Positions 32,294 to 47,704 of a DNA stretch of 64,000 nucleotides are shown here, one piece after another. The notes beneath the pieces are model-generated. The model did not search any database, had not been told where the DNA came from, and worked only from the letters and a program-made list of their open reading frames with translations. The stretch covers positions 186,001-250,000 of the forward strand of contig NW_027473467.1 in NCBI RefSeq assembly GCF_050947335.1, in the 5' to 3' direction. How positions within the stretch are numbered: position 1 is the first letter of the stretch; each line of letters opens with the position of its first letter. The position numbers and the translations under genes were made by a program. The DNA is from Megachile rotundata. Taxonomy: Eukaryota; Arthropoda; Insecta; Hymenoptera; Megachilidae.

Positions 32294-35200
32294 ATGACAC
32301 ATTCACACAATCACAATCACAATCACACATTCACAATCACGATCACACAATCACGATCACACAATCACAATCACACAATCACAATCACACAATCACAATC
32401 ACACAATCACAATCACACAATCAGAATCACACAATCACAATCACACAATCACAATCACACAATCACAATCACACAATCACAATCACACAATCACAATCAC
32501 ACAATCACAATCACACAATCTCAATCACGATCACACAATCACACAGTCACAATCCCACAATCACGATCACACAGTCACGATCACACAATCACACAGTCAC
32601 GATCACACAATCACACTGTCACAATCCCACAATCACGATCACACAATCACGATCACACAGTCACGATCACACAATCACAATCACACAATCACAATCACAC
32701 AATCTCAATCACGATCACACAATCACACAGTCACAATCCCACAATCACGATCACACAATCACGATCACACAGTCACGATCACACAATCACAATCACACAA
32801 TCAGAATCACACAATCACAATAACACAATCACACAATCACGATCACACAATCACTATCACACAATCACGATCACACAATCACAATCACACATTCACACAA
32901 TCACAATCACAATCACACATTCACAATCACGATCACACAATCACGATCACACAATCACAATCACACAATCACAATCACACAATCACACAATCACACAATC
33001 ACAATCACACAATCACAATCACACAATCAGAATCACACAATCACAATCACACAATCACAATCACACAATCACAATCACACAATCACAATCACACAATCAC
33101 AATCATACAATCACAATCACACAATCTCAATCACGATCACACAATCACACAGTCACAATCCCACAATCACGATCACACAGTCACGATCACACAATCACAC
33201 AGTCACGATCACACAATCACACTGTTACAATCCCACAATCACGATCACACAATCACGATCACACAGTCACGATCACACAATCACAATAACACAGTCGCAC
33301 AATCACGATCACACAATCGCAATCACACAATCACAATCACACAATCACAATCATACAATCACAATCATACGATCGCAATCATACAATCACAATCATACCA
33401 TCACAATCATACAATCAGAATCATACAATCACAATCATACAATCACAATCATACAATCACAATCATACAATCACAATCATACAATCACAATCACACAATC
33501 ACAATCATACAATCACAATCATACAATCACAATCATACAATCACAATCATAAAATCACAATCATAGAATCGAAATCATACAATCACAATCATACAACCGC
33601 AATCATACAATCACAATCATACAATCACAGTCATACAATCACAGTCATACAATCACAGTCATACAATCACAGTTATACAATCACAATCATACTATCACAA
33701 TCATACAATCACAATCATACAATCACAATCAAACAATCGTAATCATACAATCACAATCATACAATCGCAATCATACAATCACAATATTACAATCACAATC
33801 ATACAATCACAATCATACAATCGCAATCATACAATCACAATCATTCAATCACAATCATACAATCACAATCATACGATCGCAATCATACAATCACAATCAT
33901 ACCATCACAAACATACAATCAGAATCATACAATCACAATCATACAATCACAATCATACAATCACAATCATACAATCACAATCATACAATCACAATCATAC
34001 AATCACAATCATGCAATCACAATCATACAATCACAATCATACAATCACAATCATACAATCACAGTCATACAATCACAATCATACAATCACAATCATACAA
34101 TCGCAATCATACAATCACAATATTACAATCACAATCATACAATCACAATCATACAATCGCAATCATACAATCACAATCACACAATCACAATCATACAATC
34201 ACAATCATACAATCACAATCATACAATCACAATCATAAAATCACAATCATAGAATCGAAATCATACAATCACAATCATACAACCGCAATCAGACAATCAC
34301 AATCATACAATCACAATCATACAATCACAATCATACAATCACAGTCATACAATCACAGTCATACAATCACAATCATACTATCACAATCATACAATCACAA
34401 TCATACAACCACAATCAGACAATCACAATCATACAATCACAATCATACAATCACAATCATACAATCACAGTCATACAATCACAGTCATACAATCACAGTC
34501 ATACAATCACAGTTATACAATCACAATCATACTATCACAATCATACAATCACAATCATACAATCACAATCAAACAATCGTAATCATACAATCACAATCAT
34601 ACAATCGCAATCATACAATCACAATATTACAATCACAATCATACAATCACAATCATACAATCGCAATCATACAATCACAATCATTCAATCACAATCATAC
34701 AATCACAATCATACGATCGCAATCATACAATCACAATCATACCATCACAATCATACAATCAGAATCATACAATCACAATCATACAATCACAATCATACAA
34801 TCACAATCATACAATCACAATCATACAATCACAATCATACAATCACAATCATGCAATCACAATCATACAATCACAATCATACAATCACAATCATACAATC
34901 ACAGTCATACAATCCCAATCATACAATCACAATCATACAATCGCAATCATACAATCACAATATTACAATCACAATCATACAATCACAATCATACAATCGC
35001 AATCATACAATCACAATCATTCAATCACAATCATACAATCACAATCATACGATCGCAATCATACAATCACAATCATACCATCACAATCATACAATCACAA
35101 TCATACAATCATAATCATACAATTACAATCATACAATCACAATCATACTATCACAATCATACAATCGCAAGCATACAATCACAATCATACAATCACAATC

Positions 35201-37259
35201 CTACAATCGCAATCATACATTTACAATCTCCCAAATTCAATCATACAATCACAATCATACAGTCACAATCATACAATCACAATCGTACAATCACGATCAT
35301 ACTATCGCAATCATACAATCACAATCAAAAAGTCACAATCATACAATCACAATCATACAATCATAATCATACAAAGACAATCATACAATCACAATCATAC
35401 AATCACAATCATACTATCACAATCATACAATCACAATCATACAATCACAATCATACAATCACAATCATACAATCATAATCATACAATCACAATCATACAA
35501 TCGCAATCATACAATCACAATCATACAATCACAATCATACAATCAATATCATACAATCACAATCATACAATCACAATCATGCAATCACAATCATACAATC
35601 ACATACATACAATCGCAATCATACAATCCCAATCATACAATCACAATCATACAATCGCAATCATACAATTACAATCTCCCAAATACAATCATACAATCAC
35701 AATCATGCAATCACAATCATACAATCACAATCCTACAATCACAATCATACAATCACAATCATACAGTCACAATCATACTGTCACAATCTTACCATCACAA
35801 TCATACAATCACAATCATACAATCATAATCATACAATCAGAATCATACAATCACAATCATACAATCACAATCACACAATCACAATCACACAATCACAATC
35901 ACACAATCACAGTCACACAACCACAATCACACAATCACAATCACACAATCACAATCACACTATCTCAATCACGATCACACAATCACACAGTCTCAATCCC
36001 ACAATCACGATCACACAGTCACAATCCCACAATCACGACCACACAGTCACGGTCACACAATCACAATCACGCAATCAGAATCACACAATCACAATAACAC
36101 AGTCACACAATCACGATCACACAATCACGATCACACATTCACGATCACGCAATCACGATCACGCAATCACGATCACGCAATCATGATCACAAAATCACGA
36201 CCACATAATCACAATCACACAATCACGATCACACAATCACAATCACACAATCTCAATCATGATCACACAATCACACAGTCACAATCCCACAATCACGATC
36301 ACACAAACACGATCACACAGTCACGATCACACAATCACACAGTCACAATCCCACAATCACGATCACACAATCACGATCGCACAGTCACGATCACACAATC
36401 ACAATCACACAATCAGAATCACACAATCACAATAACACAGTCACACAATCATGATCACACAATCACGATGACACAATCACGATCACACAGTCACGATCAC
36501 TCAATCACAATCACACAATCACCATCACACAATCACCATCACACAATCACGATCACACAATCACAATAACACAATCACACAATCACGATCACGCAATCAC
36601 TATCACAAAATCACGACCACACAATCACAATCACACAATCGCGATCGCACAATCACGGTCGCACAATCACACAATCACAATCACTCAATCACAATCACAC
36701 AATTACAATCACACAATCACGATCACTCAATCACGATCACACAATCACGGTCACACAATTACGATCACACAATCACAATCACACAATCACAGTCACACAA
36801 TCACAATCACGCAGTCACAGTCACAATCACGATCACACAAACACGATCACACAATCACGATCACACAATCACGACCACACAATCACGATCACACAATCAC
36901 GATCACACAATCAAGATCACACTATCACTATCACACAATCACTATCACAAAATCACAATCACACAATCACAATCACACAATCACAATCACACAATCACAA
37001 TCTCACAATCACAATCACACAATCACAATCACACAATCACAATCACACAATCACAATCACACAATCACAATCACACAATCTCAATCACGATCACACAATC
37101 ACACAGTCACAATCCCACAATCACGATCACACAATCACGATCACACAGTCACGATCACACATTCACAATCACACAATCAGAATCACACAATCACAATAAC
37201 ACAATCACACAATCACGATCACACAATCACTATCACACAATCACGATCACACTATCACA
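32294..37259. repeat. A5: A-type higher-order unit (4966 bp)
   Basis: Same length as A4 and the same subtype (AATCCCAATCAT near 34910, five plain units after AATCTCAC near 37001). The T block runs about 33343-35864. It holds the last gamma module of the window and the last GCGATCGC (36641-36648). Confidence 0.87.
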
Positions 37260-39521
37260 ATGACACATTCACACAATCACAATCACAATCACACATTCAC
37301 AATCACGATCACACAATCACGATCACACAATCACAATCACACAATCACAATCACACAATCACAATCACACAATCACAATCACACAATCACAATCACACAA
37401 TCAGAATCACACAATCACAATCACACAATCACAATCACACAATCACAATCACACAATCACAATCACACAATCACAATCACACAATTTCAATCACGATCAC
37501 ACAATCACACAGTCACAATCCCACAATCACGATCACACAGTCACGATCACACAATCACACAGTCACGATCACACAATCACACTGTCACAATCCCACAATC
37601 ACGATCACACAATCACGATCACACAGTCACGATCACACAATCACAATAACACAATCAGAATCACACAATCACAATAACACAGTCGCACAATCACGATCAC
37701 ACAATCACAATCACACCATCACAATCACACAATCACAATCACACAATCACAATCACACAATTACAATCACACAATCACTATCACAAAATCACGATCACAC
37801 AATCACAATCACACAATCACAATCACACAATCACAATCACACAATCACGATCACACAATCACGATCACACAATCACGATCGCGCAATCACGATCACACAA
37901 TCTCGATCGCACAATCACAATCACACAGTCACACAATCACAATCACAATCACAATCACACAATCACAATCACACAATCAGAATCACACAATCACAATCAC
38001 ACAATCACAATCACACAATCACAATCACACAATCACAATCACACAATCACAATCACACAATCAGTATCACACAATCACAATCACACATTCACAATCACGA
38101 TCACATAATCACGATCACACAATCACAATCACACAATCACAATCACACAATCACAATCACACAATCACAATCATACAATCACAATCATACAATCACAATC
38201 ATACAATCACAATCATAAAATCACAATCATAGAATCGAAATCATACAATCACAATCATACAACCGCAATCAGACAATCACAATCATACAATCACAATCAT
38301 ACAATCACAATCATACAATCACAGTCATACAATCACAGTCATACAATCACAATCATACTATCACAATCATACAATCACAATCATACAACCACAATCAGAC
38401 AATCACAATCATACAATCACAATCATACAATCACAATCATACAATCACAGTCATACAATCACAGTCATACAATCACAGTCATACAATCACAGTTATACAA
38501 TCACAATCATACTATCACAATCATACAATCACAATCATACAATCACAATAAAACAATCGTAATCATACAATCACAATCATACAATCGCAATCATACAATC
38601 ACAATATTACAATCACAATCATACAATCACAATCATACAATCGCAATCATACATTCACAATCATTCAATCACAATCATACAATCACAATCATGCAATCAC
38701 AATCATACAATCACAATCATACAATCACAATCATACAATCACAGTCATACAATCACAATCATACAATCACAATCATACAATCGCAATTATACAATCACAA
38801 TATTACAATCACAATCATACAATCACAATCATACAATCGCAATCATACAATCACAATCATTCAATCACAATCATACAATCACAATCATACGATCGCAATC
38901 ATACAATCACAATCATACCATCACAATCATACAATCACAATCATACAATCATAATCATACAATTACAATCATACAATCACAATCATACTATCACAATCAT
39001 ACAATCGCAAGCATACAATCACAATCATACAATCACAATCCTACAATCGCAATCATACAATTACAATCATACAATCATAATCATACAATCACAATCATAC
39101 AATCGCAATCATACAATCACAATCATACAATCACAATCATACAATCAATATCATACAATCACAATCATACAATCACAATCATGCAATCACAATCATACAA
39201 TCACATACATACAATCGCAATCATACAATCACAATCATACAATCACAATCATACAATCGCAATCATACAATTACAATCTCCCAAATACAATCATACAATC
39301 ACAATCATGCAATCACAATCATACAATCACAATCACACAATCACAATCATACAATCACAATCATACAGTCACAATCATACTGTCACAATCTTACCATCAC
39401 AATCATACAATCAGAATCATACAATCATAATCATACAATCACAATCATACAATCGCAATCATACAATCACAATCACACAATCACAATCATACAATCACAA
39501 TATTACAATCACAATCATACA
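37260..39521. repeat. B4: truncated B unit with an A-like T-block tail
   Basis: Through about 39.14 kb this matches B1 at a constant offset of 31300 bp: alpha/beta, delta (CGATCGCG near 37877), then T block from about 38161. After AATATCAT near 39147 it switches to the version seen in A units (CATGCAATC at 39180, then ACATACATAC near 39203, then TCTCCCAAATAC near 39278). It then passes through about 100 bp of mixed C/T-type units with AATATTAC near 39499. No gamma follows; it runs straight into a pure C-type array. This is where the ordered A/B domain ends. Confidence 0.75.
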
Positions 39522-40640
39522 ATCACAATCACACAATCACAATCACACAATCACAATCACACAATCACAATCACACAATCACACAATCACAATCACACAA
39601 TCACAATCACACAATCACAATCACACAATCACAATCACACATTCACAATCACACAATCACAATCACACAATCACAATCACACAATCACAATCACACAATC
39701 ACAATCACACAATCACAATCACACAATCACAATCACACAATCACAATCACACAATCACAATCACACAATCACAATCACACAATCACAATCACACAATCAC
39801 AATCACACAATCACAATCACACAATCACAATCACACAATCACAATCACACAATCACAATCACACAATCACAATCACACAATCACAATCACACAATCACAA
39901 TCACACAATCACAATCACACAATCACAATCACACAATCACAATCACACAATCACAATCACACAATCACAATCACACAATCACAATCACACAATCACAATC
40001 ACACAATCACAATCACACAATCACAATCACACAATCACAATCACACAATCACAATCACACAATCACAATCACACAATCACAATCACAATCACACAATCAC
40101 AATCACACAATCACAATCACACAATCACAATCACACAATCACAATCACACAATCACAATCACACAATCACAATCACACAATCACAATCACACAATCACAA
40201 TCACACAATCACAATCACACAATCACAATCACACAATCACAATCACACAATCACAATCACACAATCACAATCACACAATCACAATCACACAATCACAATC
40301 ACACAATCACAATCACACAATCACAATCACACAATCACAATCACACAATCACAATCACACAATCACAAACACACAATCACAATCACACAATCACAATCAC
40401 ACAATCACAATCACACAATCACAATCACACAATCACAATCACACAATCACAATCACACAATCACAATCACACAATCACAATCACACAATCACAATCACAC
40501 AATCACAATCACACAATCACAATCACACAATCACAATCACACAATCACAATCTCACAATCACAATCACACAATCACAATCACACAATCACAATCACACAA
40601 TCACAATCACACAATCACAATCACACAATCACAATCACAC
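39522..40640. repeat. Nearly pure C-type 14-mer array, about 80 units
   Basis: Uninterrupted ACAATCACAATCAC apart from a few marks: an 8+8 slip near 39575-39590, ATTCAC at 39641, a 6+6+8 slip near 40080, AAACAC near 40368 and AATCTCAC near 40549. The 8+8 and ATTCAC marks recur at the left end of the array at 52.73 kb. Confidence 0.9.
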
Positions 40641-41707
40641 AATCTCAATCACGATCACACAATCACACAGTCACAATCCCACAATCACGATCACACAATC
40701 ACGATCACACAGTCACGATCACACAATCACAATCACACAATCAGAATCACACAATCACAATAACACAATCACACAATCACGATCACACAATCACTATCAC
40801 ACAATCACGATCACACAATCACAATCACACATTCACACAATCACAATCACAATCACACATTCACAATCACGATCACACAATCACGATCACACAATCACAA
40901 TCACACAATCACAATCACACAATCACAATCACACAATCACAATCACACAATCAGAATCACACAATCACAATCACACAATCACAATCACACAATCACAATC
41001 ACACAATCACAATCACACAATCACAATCACACAATCTCAATCACGATCACACAATCACACAGTCACAATCCCACAATCACGATCACACAGTCACGATCAC
41101 ACAATCACACAGTCACGATCACACAATCACACTGTCACAATCCCACAATCACGATCACACAATCACGATCACACAGTCACGATCACACAATCACAATCAC
41201 ACAATCAGAATCACACAATCACAATAACACAGTCGCACAATCACGATCACACAATCACAATCACACCATCACAATCACACAATCACAATCACACAATCAC
41301 AATCACACAATTACAATCACACAATCACTATCACAAAATCACGATCACACAATCACAATCACACAATCACAATCACACAATCACAATCACACAATCACGA
41401 TCACACAATCACGATCACACAATCACGATCGCGCAATCACGATCACACAATCTCGATCGCACAATCACAATCACACAGTCACACAATCACAATCACAATC
41501 ACAATCACACAATCACAATCACACAATCAGAATCACACAATCACAATCACACAATCACAATCACACAATCACAATCACAAAATCACAATCACACAATCAC
41601 AATCACACAATCAGTATCACACAATCACAGTCACACATTCACAATCACGATCACATAATCACGATCACACAATCACAATCACACAATCACAATCACACAA
41701 TCACAAT
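40641..41707. repeat. Alpha-beta-delta module string
   Basis: Alpha starts at about 40641, beta at about 41035 and delta at about 41231 (CGATCGCG near 41427). The string ends with CAGTATCAC and CACATAATC just before a T block, the same order as a B unit. Delta here carries CACAGTCACACATTC near 41627 instead of CACAATCACACATTC. Confidence 0.8.
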
Positions 41708-43062
41708 CACACAATCACAATCATACAATCACAATCATACAATCACAATCATACAATCACAATCATACAATCACAATCATACAATCACAATCATACAATC
41801 ACAATCATGCAATCACAATCATACAATCACAATCATACAATCACAATCATACAATCACAGTCATACAATCACAATCATACAATCACAATCATACAATCGC
41901 AATCATACAATCACAATATTACAATCACAATCATACAATCACAATCATACAATCACAATCATACAGTCACAATCATACTGTCACAATCTTACCATCACAA
42001 TCATACAATCAGAATCATACAATCATAATCATACAATCACAATCATACAATCGCAATCATACAATCACAATATTACAATCACAATATTACAATCACAATC
42101 ATACAATCACAATCATACTATCGCAATCATACAATCACAATCATACCATCACCATCATACAATCACAATCATACAATCATAATCATACAATTACAATCAT
42201 ACAATCACAATCATGCAATCACAATCATACAATCATAATCATACAATCACAATCATACAATCGCAATCATACAATCACAATCATACAATCACAATCATAC
42301 AATCACAATCATACAATCAATATCATACAATCACAATCATACAATCACAATCATGCAATCACAATCATACAATCACATACATACAATCGCAATCATACAA
42401 TCACAATCATACAATCACAATCATACAATCGCAATCATACAATTACAATCTCCCAAATACAATCATACAATCACAATCATGCAATCACAATCATACAATC
42501 ACAATCACACAATCACAATCATACAATCACAATCATACAGTCACAATCATACTGTCACAATCTTACCATCACAATCATACAATCAGAATCATACAATCAT
42601 AATCATACAATCACAATCATACAATCGCAATCATACAATCACAATATTACAATCACAATATTACAATCACAATCATACAATCACAATCATACTATCGCAA
42701 TCATACAATCACAATCATACCATCACCATCATACAATCACAATCATACAATCATAATCATACAATTACAATCATACAATCACAATCATACAATCACAATC
42801 ATACAATCACAATCATACAATCACAATCATACAATCACAATCATACAATCACAATCATACAATCGCAATCATACAATCACAATCATACAATCGCAATCAT
42901 ACAATTACAATCTCCAAAATACAATCTCCCAAATACAATCATACAATCAGAATCATACAATCACAATCATACAATCACAATCATACAATCATAATCATAC
43001 AATCACAATCATACAATCGCAATCATACAATCACAATATTACAATCACAATCATACAATCAC
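41708..43062. repeat. T block of the right domain, rearranged
   Basis: CAT-dialect units. A segment with CAGTCACAATCATACTGTC, CTTACCATC and doubled AATATTAC occurs near 41963-42090 and again near 42537-42665, an internal duplication with an offset of 574 bp (41 units). The right end has the doublet TCTCCAAAATACAATCTCCC at 42911, which recurs at 52576, so this end and the end of the T block at 50.4-52.7 kb are copies of each other. Confidence 0.8.
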
Positions 43063-44946
43063 AATCACACAATCACAATCACACAATCACAATCACACAA
43101 TCACAATCACACAATCACAATCACACAATCACAATCACACAATCACAATCACACAATCACAATCACACATTCACAATCACACAATCACAATCACACAATC
43201 ACAATCACACAATCACAATCACACAATCACAATCACACAATCACAATCACACAATCACAATCACACAATCACAATCACACAATCACAATCACACAATCAC
43301 AATCACACAATCACAATCACACAATCACAATCACACAATCACAATCACACAATCACAATCACACAATCACAATCACACAATCACAATCACACAATCACAA
43401 TCACACAATCACAATCACACAATCACAATCACACAATCACAATCACACAATCACAATCACACAATCACAATCACACAATCACAATCACACAATCACAATC
43501 ACACAATCACAATCACACAATCACAATCACACAATCACAATCACACAATCACAATCACACAATCACAATCACACAATCACAATCACACAATCACAATCAC
43601 ACAATCACAATCACACAATCACAATCACACAATCACAATCACACAATCACAATCACACAATCACAATCACACAATCACAATCACACAATCACAATCACAC
43701 AATCACAATCACACAATCACAATCACACAATCACAATCACACAATCACAATCACACAATCACAATCACACAATCACAATCACACAATCACAATCACACAA
43801 TCACAATCACACAATCACAATCACACAATCACAATCACACAATCACAATCACACAATCACAATCACACAATCACAATCACACAATCACAATCACACAATC
43901 ACAATCACACAATCACAATCACACAATCACAATCACACAATCACAAGTCACACAATCACAGTCACACAATCACAATCACACAATCACAATCACACAATCA
44001 CAATCACACAATCACAATCACACAATCACAATCACACAATCACAATCACACAATCACAATCACACAATCACAATCACACAATCACAATCACACAATCACA
44101 ATCACACAATCACAATCACACAATCACAATCACACAATCACAATCACACAATCACAATCACACAATCACAATCACACAATCACAATCACACAATCACAAT
44201 CACACAATCACAATCACACAATCACAATCACACAATCACAATCACACAATCACAATCACACAATCACAATCACACAATCACAATCACACAATCACAATCA
44301 CACAATCACAATCACACAATCACAATCACACAATCACAATCACACAATCACAATCACACAATCACAATCACACAATCACAATCACACAATCACAATCACA
44401 CAATCACAATCACACAATCACAATCACACAATCACAATCACACAATCACAATCACACAATCACAATCACACAATCACAATCACACAATCACAATCACACA
44501 ATCACAATCACACAATCACAATCACACAATCACAATCACACAATCACAATCACACAATCACAATCACACAATCACAATCACACAATCACAATCACACAAT
44601 CACAATCACACAATCACAATCACACAATCACAATCACACAATCACAATCACACAATCACAATCACACAATCACAATCACACAATCACAATCACACAATCA
44701 CAATCACACAATCACAATCACACAATCACAATCACACAATCACAATCACACAATCACAATCACACAATCACAATCACACAATCACAATCACACAATCACA
44801 ATCACACAATCACAATCACACAATCACAATCACACAATCACAATCACACAATCACAATCACACAATCACAATCACACAATCACAATCACACAATCACAAT
44901 CACACAATCACAATCACACAATCACAATCACACAATCACAATCACA
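43063..44946. repeat. Nearly pure C-type 14-mer array, about 134 units
   Basis: ATTCAC near 43170 matches the left-end mark of the arrays at 39.5 and 52.7 kb. Otherwise I see only AATCACAAGTCACAC plus CACAGTCAC near 43940-43966. The first of these contains a one-base insertion that shifts the unit register for everything downstream. Confidence 0.9.
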
Positions 44947-46024
44947 CAATCTCAATCACGATCACACAATCACACAGTCACAATCCCACAATCACGATCA
45001 CACAATCACGATCACACAGTCACGATCACACAATCACAATCACACAATCAGAATCACACAATCACAATAACACAATCACACAATCACGATCACACAATCA
45101 CTATCACACAATCACGATCACACAATCACAATCACACATTCACACAATCACAATCACAATCACACATTCACAATCACGATCACACAATCACGATCACACA
45201 ATCACAATCACACAATCACAATCACACAATCACAATCACACAATCACAATCACACAATCACAATCACACAATCACAATCACACAATCACAATCACACAAT
45301 CACAATCACACAATCACAATCACACAATCACAATCACACAATCACAATCACACAATCACAATCACACAATCACAATCACACAATCACAATCACACAATCA
45401 CAATCACACAATCACAATCACACAATCACAATCACACAATCACAATCACACAATCACAATCACACAATCACAATCACACAATCACAGTCACACAATCACA
45501 GTCACACAATCACAATCACACAATCACAATCACACAATCACAATCACACAATCACAATCACACAATCACAATCACACAATCACAATCACACAATCACAAT
45601 CACACAATCACAATCACACAATCACAATCACACAATCACAATCACACAATCACAATCACACAATCACAATCACACAATCACAATCACACAATCACAATCA
45701 CACAATCACAATCACACAATCACAATCACACAATCACAATCACACAATCACAATCACACAATCACAATCACACAATCACAATCACACAATCACAATCACA
45801 CAATCACAATCACACAATCACAATCACACAATCACAATCACACAATCACAATCACACAATCACAATCACACAATCACAATCACACAATCACAATCACACA
45901 ATCACAATCACACAATCACAATCACACAATCACAATCACACAATCACAATCACACAATCACAATCACACAATCACAATCACACAATCACAATCACACAAT
46001 CACAATCACACAATCACAATCACA
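44947..46024. repeat. Alpha block plus pure C-type array
   Basis: Alpha from about 44949, ending with CACATTCAC and its 6+6+8 slip near 45146-45175, then a plain array from about 45205. The array contains a CACAGTCACAC doublet near 45484-45504, like the doublet near 43950. Doublet, array and alpha therefore form a repeated string (43.95-45.2 and 45.48-46.3 kb) with different array lengths. Confidence 0.8.
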
Positions 46025-47704
46025 CAATCTCAATCACGATCACACAATCACACAGTCACAATCCCACAATCACGATCACACAATCACGATCACACAGTCA
46101 CGATCACACAATCACAATCACACAATCAGAATCACACAATCACAATAACACAATCACACAATCACGATCACACAATCACTATCACACAATCACGATCACA
46201 CAATCACAATCACACATTCACACAATCACAATCACAATCACACATTCACAATCACGATCACACAATCACGATCACACAATCACAATCACACAATCACAAT
46301 CACACAATCACAATCACACAATCACAATCACACAATCAGAATCACACAATCACAATCACACAATCACAATCACACAATCACAATCACACAATCACAATCA
46401 CACAATCTCAATCACGATCACACAATCACACAGTCACAATCCCACAATCACGATCACACAGTCACGATCACACAATCACACAGTCACGATCACACAATCA
46501 CACTGTCACAATCCCACAATCACGATCACACAATCACGATCACACAGTCACGATCACACAATCACAATCACACAATCAGAATCACACAATCACAATAACA
46601 CAGTCGCACAATCACGATCACACAATCACAATCACACCATCACAATCACACAATCACAATCACACAATCACAATCACACAATTACAATCACACAATCACT
46701 ATCACAAAATCACGATCACACAATCACAATCACACAATCACAATCACACAATCACAATCACACAATCACAATCACACAATCACGATCACACAATCACGAT
46801 CACACAATCACGATCACACAATCACGATCGCGCAATCACGATCACACAATCTCGATCGCACAATCACAATCACACAGTCACACAATCACAATCACAATCA
46901 CAATCACACAATCACAATCACACAATCAGAATCACACAATCACAATCACACAATCACAATCACACAATCACAATCACACAATCACAATCACACAATCACA
47001 ATCACACAATCACAATCACACAATCTCAATCACGATCACACAATCACACAGTCACAATCCCACAATCACGATCACACAGTCACGATCACACAATCACACA
47101 GTCACGATCACACAATCACACTGTCACAATCCCACAATCACGATCACACAATCACGATCACACAGTCACGATCACACAATCACAATCACACAATCAGAAT
47201 CACACAATCACAATAACACAGTCGCACAATCACGATCACACAATCACAATCACACCATCACAATCACACAATCACAATCACACAATCACAATCACACAAT
47301 TACAATCACACAATCACTATCACAAAATCACGATCACACAATCACAATCACACAATCACAATCACACAATCACAATCACACAATCACGATCACACAATCA
47401 CGATCACACAATCACGATCGCGCAATCACGATCACACAATCTCGATCGCACAATCACAATCACACAGTCACACAATCACGATCACAATCACAATCACACA
47501 ATCACAATCACACAATCAGAATCACACAATCACAATCACACAATCACAATCACACAATCACAATCACACAATCACAATCACACAATCACAATCACACAAT
47601 CAGTATCACACAATCACAATCACACATTCACAATCACGATCACATAATCACGATCACACAATCACAATCACACAATCACAATCACACAATCACAATCACA
47701 CAAT
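46025..47704. repeat. Alpha-beta-delta-beta-delta string
   Basis: Alpha at about 46027, beta at 46405, delta at 46604, a second beta at 47023 and a second delta at 47222, ending in CACATAATC before a T block. In the second delta the phase-slip segment reads CACACAATCACGATCAC near 47470 instead of the usual A version. Confidence 0.8.

Noticed and set aside
39181..41658. 825-codon frame as a His/Asn/Gln-rich protein gene
   Set aside because: It runs without change of character from T block through pure array, alpha, beta and delta, so it ignores all module borders. Its length reflects the stop-free pure array.
43063..44946. Transposon, tRNA or single-copy gene hidden between repeat blocks
   Set aside because: I read the transitions between modules on both strands and found only 14-mer variants. 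There are no terminal inverted repeats, target-site duplications or structured RNA arms, and the near absence of G rules out tRNA and rRNA.
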